Assembly (NCBI GenBank): GCA_963971285.1
Contig: OZ020250.1
Location: forward strand, 7,672,499-7,736,498
Length of the DNA: 64,000 nt
From: Astropecten irregularis
Lineage: Eukaryota; Echinodermata; Asteroidea; Paxillosida; Astropectinidae
Reading direction: 5' to 3'
In this document: piece by piece, positions 30,601 through 38,670 of the stretch
Layout of the letters: the number at the start of each line of letters is the position of its first letter
Position numbering within the stretch: position 1 is the stretch's first letter
Translations under genes and position numbers: made by a program
Notes under the pieces: generated by a model
The model's input: the letters and a program-made list of their open reading frames with translations, nothing else
What the model was told of the DNA's origin: nothing
Databases searched by the model: none

Positions 30601-31876
30601 GTATACCGGAAATCGCCTTCTTGCTAACAATAATAATGACTATAATGCAGTAGTCATCATGTTTGCTGTTGATTTGTGATGTATACAGTAACAACAACGA
30701 GGATGACGACAGCAGTAGTAACAACATCAACGGCAACAGGAGCAGCAGCAGCAAAAGCAACAGACACAGCGCTGGCTACAGCAACGGCAACTGCACTGGC
30801 CACAACAGTAGCAGTATCAACAGCAGCAGATTTTCGGTTTCAGAGATAGACTAAACGTACCAATTTTGAGTTTGCAAAGCGTGTAGCGCATCTCGCTGCA
30901 ATCTTTATCGTGAAAACATCCATCCTGGTGTTTAATCATGACCATGCAGTTCTGTTCCCTTGCACCGTTAGGCTGACCGGCGTACCAGTTGAGATACACC
31001 GGGCACCGCCCGCTGGAGGTATACCGATAATCGCCTTCTTGCTCCCGATCATTTTGGCCGATCCAGTAGCCACTATTTTTGCTGTTGGAGCAAGTTAAGA
31101 AAGAGACAAGGGTATATGAAAACAACACACTTCAGTTTTAGGTGCGCATGTCACGCGTACTTTAATGATGTCTTCAGAAAATCTACAAAAATTCCATGTG
31201 GGGACTTTTTTGGGTTCCTGCTCGTCTGCAACGTCCTACACTTCTATAACAGCGACGACATAAAATGAGCCTAATTTCTGCAAATTGTCGGACTAGAATC
31301 ACACGTATCTAATGGATAAATAAAATGATAACAACAATATTTCGCAGGCTTATCTTCCTTACATGCATTTTTGGTGCTATCATTACTAAATGATGCGGCT
31401 AAACAACTTGACAGAGGAGAAAGGAAAACTTGATGACCAGAAGAAAAGCCTTTGAGAACCTTCGTTACTCCCCTCACATCTAAATGGCGTGCAAAGTTAA
31501 CATTTTATCCAGGAGATATCTCTATTGTTAATAGAGATATCTATATTGTAATAGAGATATCTCTATTCCGGGATTAAATGCTAACTTTGCACGCCATACA
31601 TCCCACTATGTTATAGGTTCCATGTTACGCAGTTGTTGGCTTCGTCTTCGTCTTAAGAGAAAACATAAACTTACGGGAAATTGTCCCTGTTCCACACTTC
31701 AAGAAACAGATTTTCGTCGGCGTCCTCGATGTCAACCACCGACCAGGAACCACCGGAGAGAGATCGGCAGAAATCCACAGCTCCCTGGAAAGGAAACATC
31801 TGGTTGATGGCGCTGGCGTAACAAACCCCAGGCACCAAGGGATTACTGAAGGCAGACGGCAAGATGTCACGGCAAT
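21427..31876 (-). CDS. Gene B: five-CTLD lectin with C-terminal PAN/apple domain (first exon not found)
   Basis: Join on the minus strand in coding order: 31876-31675, 31081-30861, 30246-30181, 30073-29884, 28528-28308, 27558-27315, 26594-26353, 26140-26084, 25600-25399, 24786-24566, 23954-23889, 23780-23591, 22945-22725, 22057-22028, 21683-21427. All junctions keep frame, giving about 875 residues. The order is CTLD e1, linker, f'1, d, linker, e2, linker, f'2, linker, PAN. It is the convergent paralogue of gene A. All five sugar-site tripeptides are QPN and none has an intact WND. f'1 and f'2 combine an f-type N-half with a b/e-type C-half. The block e-linker-f' exists twice and is close to identical. 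The 31876 exon begins in phase 1 after a good acceptor, so at least one more 5' exon, probably with the signal peptide, must exist. I could not place it. Confidence 0.82.
22028..22057 (-). CDS. Gene B exon: 30-nt linker before PAN
   Basis: Minus strand acceptor GGTTTATTTCAG and donor A|GTAAGTCC surround a phase 1-1 exon coding EPTTKDSCSN. It has the same length and cysteine placement as 10113-10142 in gene A. Confidence 0.75.
22246..22381. mobile_element. tRNA-like sequence framed by 45-bp inverted repeats
   Basis: Arms 22246-22290 and 22337-22381 are inverted repeats matching at 42 of 45 positions. Between and overlapping them lies a tRNA-like body (22272-22355, + strand). It has a 7-bp end stem GACTGGA/TCCAGTT, an A-box-like TAGTTGGTAGAGCG and a B-box GGTTCGAATCC. 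The D-arm is degenerate and the anticodon arm is imperfect, so a working tRNA is unlikely. Related minus-strand copies lie at about 23197-23300 and 28955-29055. Confidence 0.65.
22478..22560. repeat. TTTC and homopolymer C/G tract
   Basis: (ttct)n followed by a C run, T run and a G run of more than ten bases at 22517-22529. Low-complexity, intronic in gene B; a likely assembly weak point. Confidence 0.7.
22725..22945 (-). CDS. Gene B exon: CTLD-f'2, C-terminal half
   Basis: Minus acceptor GATACCAACAG, donor G|GTGTGT, 221 nt. Encodes AYWIGQNDREEEGVYNYTSS, YLNW, QPNDDGSQDC, LFQDKDC and YFTLCK. Sugar tripeptide QPN; WND is FQD. It is b/e-type sequence joined to an f-type N-half. The GQC cysteine of b/e modules is threonine here (EQTPVY), and an NYT sequon is present. 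Confidence 0.86.
23197..23300 (-). repeat. Degenerate tRNA-like element, copy 2
   Basis: Shares ttgaaacgtgaaca, attgactggagc and the reversed tRNA-like blocks with 22246-22381, but lacks the second arm. It lies in a gene B intron and corresponds to 28955-29055 in the duplicated block. Confidence 0.5.
23591..23780 (-). CDS. Gene B exon: CTLD-f'2, N-terminal half
   Basis: Minus acceptor TTGCTTCCATCAG, donor CC|GTAAGC, 190 nt. Encodes ACSDLLPGAFG, KPGMCYFMTD, TWESAVEYCQ and WTLVDVEDATEN. All three N-half cysteines are present. Confidence 0.88.
23889..23954 (-). CDS. Gene B exon: 66-nt linker e2 to f'2
   Basis: Minus acceptor ATCTCTGCAG, donor G|GTAAGT. Phase 1-1, DPEPTRDPLTRCNGSALPRE plus ET. 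The CNGS sequon differs from CDGS in the sister exon 30181-30246 by one base. Confidence 0.82.
24286..24333 (-). pseudogene. Relic fragment of a CTLD C-half exon inside an intron, copy 2
   Basis: On the minus strand the stretch reads as GDFRYTSSGQCPVSW, matching GDYRYTSSGQCPVYLNW of e-type exons, then diverges. Both ends lack splice sites and the rest of the domain is absent. The same relic lies at 30578-30625. Confidence 0.7.
24390..24533. repeat. Imperfect AAC/AGC trinucleotide repeat, copy 2
   Basis: agcagcagcagcaaaagcaa-type tract, intronic. It reads as Ser/Asn-rich on the plus strand and Ala/Val-rich on the minus strand, but has no exon context. Duplicated at 30685-30829. Confidence 0.7.
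24566..24786 (-). CDS. Gene B exon: CTLD-e2, C-terminal half
   Basis: Minus acceptor TGCTCCAACAG, donor G|GTACGT, 221 nt. Encodes GYWIGQNDREQEGDYRY, CPVYLNW, QPNGASGQNC, CFQDKDC and YTLCK. QPN site, no WND. Confidence 0.87.
25230..25320. repeat. 91-bp palindromic foldback, copy 2
   Basis: Arms tggcgtgcaaagttaacatt and the inverted aatgctaactttgcacgcca close on an atatctctatt core. The same element at 31485-31596 has an expanded core. Confidence 0.8.
25399..25600 (-). CDS. Gene B exon: CTLD-e2, N-terminal half
   Basis: Minus acceptor TTTGACCAG, donor CC|GTAAGT, 202 nt. Encodes CRDILPSAFSNP, GVCYAS, AVDFCRSL and SWSVVDIEDADEN. The NGS sequon of gene A is GGS here. Confidence 0.87.
25912..26060. 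repeat. Pentanucleotide AAGCC repeat
   Basis: Long run of aagccaagccaagct variants, most regular at 26020-26060, immediately beyond the 26084 exon donor. Intronic microsatellite. Confidence 0.8.
26084..26140 (-). CDS. Gene B exon: 57-nt linker d to e2
   Basis: Minus acceptor TTTTATTTAG, donor G|GTAAGC, phase 1-1. Encodes ETVPSCPDVIEGNDADTQD: acidic with one cysteine, the counterpart of 7504-7560. Confidence 0.78.
26353..26594 (-). CDS. Gene B exon: CTLD-d, C-terminal half
   Basis: Minus acceptor ATCGATTTAG, donor G|GTGAGT, 242 nt. Encodes FWIGQNDMKTENVWRYVD, YLNW, QPNGGRGQNC and YLCK. QPN site; WND is FYD. Extra SNKC cysteine as in CTLD-a and d. Confidence 0.86.
26595..27314. other. Gene B intron, no exon seen
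   Basis: About 720 bp between the two halves of CTLD-d. AT-rich and without recognisable repeats. Confidence 0.5.
27315..27558 (-). CDS. Gene B exon: CTLD-d, N-terminal half
   Basis: Minus acceptor TTTCCATTCAG, donor TT|GTAAGT, 244 nt. Starts with a built-in hinge (ELPTSVPGTPC) and continues KPGVCYLAS, ARTFCQGLGDN, WDVADIEDAVEN. It follows f'1 without a linker exon, as d does in gene A. Confidence 0.85.
27790..28060. repeat. Low-complexity GTTT/GGGGTG tract and G-rich element fragment
   Basis: gtttgtttgtttgttggggt repeats at about 27994-28052, preceded by sequence (tctgctaagtcttattagaa) also present near 10640 inside the hAT-like MITE. Intronic in gene B. Confidence 0.55.
28308..28528 (-). 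CDS. Gene B exon: CTLD-f'1, C-terminal half
   Basis: Minus acceptor GATACCCACAG, donor G|GTGTGT, 221 nt. Encodes GYWIGQNDREEEGVYNYTS, YLNW, QPNDDGSQDC, LFQDKDC and YFTLCK. Nearly the same as 22725-22945. Confidence 0.86.
28955..29055 (-). repeat. Degenerate tRNA-like element, copy 1
   Basis: Minus-strand tRNA-like blocks (ctggttccaatcccactcc) flanked by ttgaaaagtgaacaatgaat. Paralogue of 23197-23300. No intact cloverleaf. Confidence 0.5.
29082..29643. mobile_element. TTAA-flanked MITE inserted in the 5' copy of the gene B duplication
   Basis: TTAA at both ends (29082-29085, 29640-29643) and termini agggatggtacagaact against the inverted aattctgtaccatccct. TTAA targets suit piggyBac-type elements. 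It is absent at the matching place (about 23315) in the other copy of the block. No transposase. Confidence 0.75.
29133..29312. mobile_element. 180-bp element nested in the TTAA MITE
   Basis: Direct repeats GCTGACAGT at 29124-29132 and 29313-29321 flank a body with two poly-C runs of about 20 bases and a gggggctaggggg block. An 8-9 bp duplication suggests a hAT-like MITE. Confidence 0.65.
29884..30073 (-). CDS. Gene B exon: CTLD-f'1, N-terminal half
   Basis: Minus acceptor TTGCCTCCATTAG, donor CC|GTAAGC, 190 nt. Encodes ACSDLHADAFG, KPGICFFMTD, TWESAVEYCQ and WSLVDVEDATEN. Confidence 0.88.
30181..30246 (-). CDS. Gene B exon: 66-nt linker e1 to f'1
   Basis: Minus acceptor ATCTCTGCAG, donor G|GTAAGT. 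Phase 1-1, DPEPTRDPLTRCDGSALPRE plus ET. Confidence 0.82.
30578..30625 (-). pseudogene. Relic fragment of a CTLD C-half exon inside an intron, copy 1
   Basis: Same 48-bp relic as 24286-24333, so it predates the block duplication. Resembles GDYRYTSSGQCPV of the functional exon a few hundred bases away. Confidence 0.7.
30685..30829. repeat. Imperfect AAC/AGC trinucleotide repeat, copy 1
   Basis: Intronic; almost identical to 24390-24533 with small indels. Confidence 0.7.
30861..31081 (-). CDS. Gene B exon: CTLD-e1, C-terminal half
   Basis: Minus acceptor TGCTCCAACAG, donor G|GTACGT, 221 nt. Encodes GYWIGQNDREQEGDYRY, CPVYLNW, QPNGAREQNC, CFHDKDC and YTLCK. Differs from e2 at only a few residues. 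Confidence 0.87.
31485..31596. repeat. 112-bp palindromic foldback, copy 1
   Basis: Same arms as 25230-25320, but the atagagatatctctatt core is repeated once more, making it 21 bp longer. Confidence 0.8.
31675..31876 (-). CDS. Gene B exon: CTLD-e1, N-terminal half (first exon located)
   Basis: Minus acceptor CCTTTGACCAG, donor CC|GTAAGT, 202 nt. Encodes CRDILPSAFSNP, GVCYAS, AVDFCRSL and SWSVVDIEDADEN. The phase 1 acceptor requires an exon further upstream (higher coordinates). Confidence 0.86.
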
Positions 31877-32489
31877 CTGGTCAAAGGAAAATAATCTTGT
31901 TTGAGTGATTAACAAGACAATCACAAAATGTGTAGGCGACACAAACCGTTTTTACTTTATCTTCAGCATACGGGATTGGACCCTTCTTTTACCGTATTAT
32001 AAACTTTCGGTACCCGGCTTCACATTATCAAGGGTCCACTCAAGCATAGAACACATATGTTTTGACGCAATATTCTCAGGGCCTCCATTAAGAGTTAACG
32101 AGTTATTCACTGATCACCGAATGCTTCGTCGTGAATATCGCTGCAAGACACGGCTGGGTTGCTTGACACTGATAAGGAGGGAATAATCAATTGGGTCATA
32201 CAAATGTATAGACTACAATACGGTTCTGAAAGGGTTCCTGATTCTTTTTTCAGTCAGGTTATTTTATTGCCTTCATACAGAGAATATACTGACAGATAAT
32301 GAATGGCAAGTCTTATTTTGGTTTCAAACTAGCATTTGGTTTTCCTTTGAATGGGTTTGCGAAATGGGGGATTTTCATGCATGCTCATGTGGGGAACCAG
32401 CACCAAAATTAAGAAAAATATAAAAAAAATGAAGAGGCAAATTTGACCCACACAAATGGTTTGGCAAGTAAATCACACCACCAGTTGAG
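31877..32489. other. 5' side of gene B, no exon identified
   Basis: Up to about 32100 this matches 25601-25900, so it is intronic sequence copied with the block. Beyond that I see no signal-peptide-like exon on the minus strand. Confidence 0.4.
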
Positions 32490-32790
32490 TTAAAGGAACA
32501 TATTCGGCACAATAAAAAGCCAATTGAGGAGGAAAAGTTCTGTCTGAAAACCTATAAAACAACCCCAACTTTGTGTGCACAAATCAATTGAGTTACTGCT
32601 CTCAGTTACCTTGATGACATCACAGTTGTACTCATGAATATGGAAATTCTAATAAGCATACAAACCGAAAAAAATATATTGTTAACCCTGAAACAGTGTG
32701 AGGAAGTGGGTAAAATCACAGACACCATAAAACAGTTGCTTTTTTGGCACATGTTCGAGCCATAATATTTATATTGCACGGACCCTTTAA
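32490..32790. mobile_element. Probable TTAA-flanked MITE, about 300 bp
   Basis: TTAA at 32490-32493 and 32787-32790. The left end aaaggaacatattcggcaca and right end attgcacggaccctt are weakly inverted. No coding capacity. Confidence 0.5.
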
Positions 32791-32799
32791 GTTAAAGAA

Positions 32800-33950
32800 C
32801 CTCAAGATCACCACCAAAAGTATTGATTCCGACATGAGTGGATATATCAATGTTTAAATCCTTAGTATTGCGCGATAGAGATACGTTGTCCAATCAGATG
32901 ATTATCGAAATTTTGAAACAGGAAACGAACAGTGTAAAACTTGTGTGTAAGAACGCTATATAGATGCATTTAAAGGTAAAATACATGATTGGTAAAGGTC
33001 ATAGGACAACACTCATACTTTGTCTGATCAAACATGTACACGACATAATAAAACTGTGAAAATTTTAGCTCAATCGGACATCTGAGTCACGATAAAATAG
33101 CAAAAACCCGACTCAATTTTTTTTTTATAAAACATGAAGAATTGTTTTGATCTTACCCCGAGATCAAAACTGTTTTCGGTCGGGGAGAAATATTTTAACG
33201 GTATGTTTCTACCAGCACCATCTTCATACCTTGAGTGAATGGGGTTAACTACAACAACTCAAGTGAGGGTGTCCTTTATGTTTGTTCCAAAAATCGTTCG
33301 GACGAACGATCTTTGGAAAAGACACTAAATCTTGATTTCCTTAAAAAACCCAGCATCTGAAGAACCAAGATTTAACATGGTGACTGTTTGCACTGTTTAC
33401 GAACTGTTGAGTCCATTTTCTGTCTCAAACTCAATAACAAATGTGTGGAGAACTTGCAAATCCTATATGCTCCCTTTTAGTTATCATTATTATAACACTT
33501 ATAACTATAGTTTCACAAAGGGAAAATTGACATTAAACAAAAGGTCGATAGCATCAGTTATCACACAATCTTAATCGAATCTAATCTTATCGAATAATAT
33601 ATTATCATATAATCAAATCTCTTATCAAATAACGATACACGAAATTAAGAAGCAAACTGTAAAATGTATCGTTAAATGAATATTGAAGGGCGTAACGGCG
33701 GGGCGGGGCAGGGAGTGGCTCGAAGGGCAGGGCAGGGAAGTGGTTTCCATCGTCAAAAACTAAGTTTTGTACATACTAAAATCAACTTGAAATGAAATAA
33801 TCTGAGGTCCTTGGTATTCACAGCATGGGAATGTATGCCAATGTTTAATCTTTCAAGTATTAAACTTGTTAAGCACAAAATAATGTGACGAATGCTGCTC
33901 ATTTTTCGTATTAAAGGTAATGTCATACTGTAGGAAACCAAACAGAAATG
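32800..33950. other. Intergenic with dispersed repeat fragments
   Basis: 33060-33355 (gagatcaaaactgttttcgg, cgttcggacgaacgatcttt) recurs at 58430-58745 and in part at 59245-59380. A G-rich ggcggggcggggcaggg patch is at about 33695-33740. No gene recognised. Confidence 0.5.
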
Positions 33951-34251
33951 TATGGTGGCTTTAAAGGGACATCGCAAACATATACTGGCGCCAATATTGA
34001 CGCCAATATTCCCGACTTTTACCCTAAGTCGCAAATTCTGACGCCAATATTTTGACGCCAATATTTACGACTTTGGTCATGTCGTGAATATTGGCGTCAA
34101 CGTTGGGGTCAATATTTGCGACTTGAGTCCATGTCGTAAATATTGGCGTCAATATTTGCATAAATATTTGCGACTTGGGGTAAAAGTCGCGAATATTGGC
34201 GTCAATATTGGCGTCAATATTTGTTTGCGATGTCCCTTTAAAGTCACCATA
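33951..34251. mobile_element. Inverted-repeat element built of gcgtcaatatttgcgact blocks
   Basis: Termini tatggtggctttaaaggga and the inverted tccctttaaagtcaccata. The interior alternates ttggcgtcaatat with tcgcaaat blocks in both orientations. TTAA lies inside both termini, so the exact element boundary is unclear. A decayed relative is at 18286-18437. Confidence 0.65.
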
Positions 34252-35294
34252 GTAATGTTCACAGATTTACGTATAACTTTGACCATAAAGATGGTGCTGG
34301 TAGAAACATACGGTTAACATATTTCCGCCTGAAATGGTGTATTTATCCGAAATTAGTAAAACCAAGGACAGAAAATATGTTTGATCTCATCACAGTATGG
34401 GACTGAGAATTTCCACAGATGGCTGTTGCTGTATCTTTCTTGATATTTTGCCCATAAATCTGTATTTCGTTGATAAAAAACGTATGATATAACCTTTAAA
34501 TCAGATTCCTCAAATGCAGAAACCTGTTAAGTGTCAGTCTGCGAGAAGACCGTGCAAAATCTTGAAAAATCGACAAGGTGAGGGGTCAGTGAAGAAAGTT
34601 CAAATGTTGGCCATTGTATCCCCACCTGGTACCCTATCACATGATAGAGTAGCTCGATCTATAATCCCACAGTGACCGAGTACGGAGCGAGTTTCGGCAG
34701 AAAGTGTACTTTTTTACTAATTTTGGACGGTCGATTTAAGATGTTTTGGGGGTATAGTTATAACCGCGTATCTGCCCTTAAACGTCATCTTTTATTTTCG
34801 AGTTATACATCAAAAAAAAAACGTGATCTCCTCTACATGATGAAATAAAAATAAATACTGTATAAGCATTTATTGCAGATATATAGGCGTTAGAAAAATA
34901 GGTATCAGCTTTACTATGAAAAAAATTCATATACAAAGTAAGCTGTATCTCAATTAGTGCAGAGCTGACGGTCACCAAATTTGGACAAAATGTAATTGAA
35001 ATACTATTGTACAAGGGCAAAATATAAAATTTGTGTCAGCTGTTTTAGATTTCCGGTCAAATATATGCAAAATTCTTCAATTTGAGATAAACCTACAATG
35101 AACAGTTTGAGTGTTATAATTGCATTTATCATTTCACATTATGGTTTAGATTCTGTTTTGACCTTGCAATATATTTGCAATATCGTGAATAATTTAGTCT
35201 TTATGTATCGGGAAGGGTACAACCAGGCCTGGTTCTAGAGCAATTTTTATTTATTTATTTTTTTTGGGGGGGGGGTGCTAGAAGAGCCATAATT
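34252..35294. other. Intergenic, no gene seen
   Basis: AT-rich; 34380-34490 matches a motif (tatgggactga, cacagatg) also at 14160-14390. A G-rich fragment (ggttctagag ... gggggggtgctaga) at 35230-35285 resembles the end of the hAT-like MITE at 10537. Confidence 0.5.
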
Positions 35295-35495
35295 GGCTTT
35301 TCCGTGTTCAACGGAAAAGGTATTGTTTTTGTTCTGATTTTTGGCTTTTCCGTGTTCAACGGAAAAGGTATTGTTTTTGTTCTGATTTTTTTTTTGGCTT
35401 TTTCGATTTCAATCGGAAAAAGGTATTGTTTTTGTTCAGATTTTTTGGCTTTTCCGTGTTCAACGGAAAAGGTATTGTTTTTGTTCTGATTTTTT
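35295..35495. repeat. 48-bp hairpin repeat array 1 (four units)
   Basis: Each unit is a stem-loop (cttttccgtgttcaacggaa plus aag) followed by gtattgtttttgttctgatt. One unit has the variant stem around cgatttcaatcg. Confidence 0.8.
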
Positions 35496-36540
35496 TTTTC
35501 TTCCTCCTTCTTCTTCTTCTTGTCGTTAGAATTCCTATAGACAAAGCACATGTGCATTCTCGGTGCCACTTTGGCCACTTTTAAACTGCCGATTTCAATC
35601 AAACTTAGTCAAAACAAAGTCCCCACAGCGTAGTTGGTTGCCGAAACTTTACATCATCATGACGTCATCAGGTGTCACGTGACAGTGTCTTAAAGGGGCA
35701 AACTTCAGACATCAATTATGAACGAACCCTAAGTCCGATGGACTTGAAACTTGGTATGTATCTAAGTCGGGAAGTGTTATATCGAAAAATTGCATCATCA
35801 TGACGTCATTCCCTGATTTTTTATGATTTATTGAAATTTTGGGTCATTAAAGTTCTTTTAACGATATCTAATAAACGAAAGAAGATTTTTTTTAATTTCT
35901 TTTCGATAATTCTTCAGCATACACCATAGATGAACACTGCATAGGCAAAAATTCGGTGACGTCATCATGACGTCATAAAAAATGCGATTTTTATAACGCA
36001 TAGTAGGAACGGTCGATCGCCTTGAACATTGGTAGGTTGGTAAAATGGAGGTTCGGGATAGTAATTATGAAGTTACGTCAAGACAGCGTAATTTGTTTAT
36101 TTTTTGTGATTTTTTAAAGTATTTTTCACGCTAGCCCATTGACTTGTACAGGGCAAACAGGAAGTAGCTCATTTAAAAGTGGTAAGACCTGTGATCATGA
36201 TTCTTTCACCAAAAGTCAATGTTAGGCAAGGTCTTTCATTGTTAGACATTACTTAACCTCTGTGACCTCTACTTCCGGTCAAACAGGAAGTAGCTTCTTA
36301 TTTAAAAGTGGTAATGGCTAGTATCATGATTCTTTCACCAAATGTTAATGTTAGGGTGGTTTTTCTTTATGACACGAAAATATTATGATTTGAGTTGTCA
36401 TAAATTAATTTGTTTGGATTCAAAGTAGTTTTATACATTGAAATAATGTGACCGCATTATAAACATTAGATCTAAAAAAAACAACCGTTGGTTTATACGG
36501 AAAAGCCTTATGTTCTGTTATCAACAGACATAATCTCTAG
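35496..36540. repeat. Satellite unit 1
   Basis: CTT tract, header, a 360-bp block with several TGACGTCA palindromes (35770-36130), about two 130-bp monomers, and a tail ending CTAG at 36540. Confidence 0.7.
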
Positions 36541-38169
36541 TTTTTTGGCTTTTCCGATTTTAATTGGCTTTTCCGATTTTAATCGGAAAAGGTATTGTTT
36601 TTGTTCTGATTTTTGGCTTTTCCGTGTTCAACGGAAAAGGTATTGTTTTTGTTCTGATTTTTTTTCTTTTTTGGCTTTTTCGATTTCAATCGGAAAAGGT
36701 ATTGTTTTTGTTCTGATTTTTTTTTTGGCTTTTTCGCGGAAGCGAAAAGCCTTTGTTTTTGTTCTGTTTTTTCTTTTTGGCTTTTTCGCGGAAGCGAAAA
36801 GCCTTTATTTCTGTTCTGTTTTTTGGCTTTTCCGATTTTAATCGGAAAAGGTATTGCTTTTGTTCTGATTTTTTTTTTTCTTCCCTCTTCTTCTTGTCGC
36901 TTGAGTTACCATAGACTTTTTCTCGGTGGCACTTTGGCTACTTTTAAACTGCCGATTTTCATCAAACTTGGTCTGAAGGAAGTCCATATAGGGTAGTTGT
37001 CTCCCGAAACTTTTCGCTATCATGACGTCATCAGGTGTCACGTGACAGTGTCTTAAAGGGGCAAACTTCAGACATCAATTATGAACGAACCCTAAGTCTG
37101 ATAAAGTTGAAACTTGGTATGTATCTAAGTCGGGAAGTGTTATATCGAAAAATTGCAATGACGTCATCATGACGTCATTCCCTGATTTTTTATGATTTAT
37201 TGAAATTTTGGGTCATTAAAGTTCTTTTAACGATATCTAGTAAACGAAACAAGATATCTTTGAATTTCTTTTTGATAATTCTTCAGCATACACCATAGAT
37301 GAACACTACATAGACAAAAATTCGGTGACGTCATCATGACGTCATAAAAAATGCGATTTTTATAACGCATAGTCAGGAACGGCCGATCGCCTTGAAAATT
37401 GGTAGGTTGGTAAAATGGTGGTTCGGGATTGTAATTATGAAGTTACGCCAAGACAGCGTCATTATTTGATTTTTTATGATTTTTTTTAATTTTTTCACGC
37501 TAGCCCATTGACTTGTACGTAAAAATGTGCCCATAGACTTTGTACACAGATTTTTGTCCGCGGCACTTTGGTTACTTTTAAACAGCCGATCTTAACCAAA
37601 CTTGGTCTGAATGAAGTCCATATAGGGTTGTTGTCTTCCAAAACTTTTCATCATCATGACTTCAAAACTTGATTTTATATGATTTTTTAAAAATATGTTA
37701 TAGCCCGTTCACTTTGTACACAGATTACGTGAACATGGCCGTTGTACAAAATGAAGCTCGATCAATTTCCCATACACTATGTACAGTGTACATGTAGGCC
37801 TACGTACGTGTATAACATACAATGCACATGTCCGATTGCGTGACACAAAACGTCGTTTACAACTTGCCATACATGTAGTTTTCACGTAAGTCCTTTTATA
37901 TATAATTAAATACCAGCACCAAATCTTAATCGAAATGCTATCGATTGGTCGTATTAAGTATCGAACTATAATACTTGGGAAGAGTTAGATGGAAAAACTG
38001 GAATGATCCATCGAGTTTGTCTTTTTGTACGTGGCAATTTGGTCAGCGCAGTTTTACACATGAAACAAGTAAATGTCACGTCCTTTGCCCTAGACTTTGT
38101 AGGCGCCTCTTTCTATACGTGGCAATCAGTTTAAGACTGAATTTCATTATGGAAGCAAATATGTTTCAT

Positions 38170-38670
38170 GCAATCATGTTCTCCAAATGATTTGTATTCG
38201 CAAATGATTTCGTATTCACAAAAGATATCGTCTTCCTGCATGATCATTTGTCGTAGACGATATGCGATTACGCAAAATTATTTTGTATTCGTAAATGATT
38301 TTGTATTCGCATATTCGTATTCGCAAACAATTTTGTATTCGCATCGTGATATCGCCTTCAAGAAAGTCTTAGAAGATCATCGATATCATTATAACGACTA
38401 CAAAATCATTTTGCGTAATAGCAAATGATATCGTCTTCAACAAATGAATACGCAAAATGATTACGTAGTCGCATTAAATGATTTTGTATTCGCAAATGAT
38501 TTTGTATTCGCTAATGATTTTGTATTCGCAAATGATTTTGTATTCGCTAATGATTTTGTATTTGCAAATGAATTTGTATTCGCAAATGATTTTGTATTGG
38601 CTAATGATGTTGTATTCGCTAATGATGTTACGCTTATGTTTTTGTATTCGCAAAATGATTTCGTGTCATT
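38170..38670. repeat. 18-bp minisatellite (aatgattttgtattcgca)
   Basis: Best preserved at 38470-38620, decaying on both sides. The period is a multiple of three, so frames stay open on both strands. This explains the repetitive NDFVFA reading without implying a gene. A smaller sister patch is at 39675-39850. Confidence 0.8.

Larger units (their letters stand above)
28130..32100. repeat. Gene B duplicated block, copy 1 (5' copy)
   Basis: Collinear with 22560-25900 across exons and introns; longer mainly because of the 562-bp insertion at 29082-29643. Boundaries approximate. Confidence 0.8.

Noticed and set aside
35304..36841. Phe/Val-rich plus-strand and Lys-rich minus-strand frames
   Set aside because: They are readings of the 48-bp hairpin repeats and CTT tracts, not genes.
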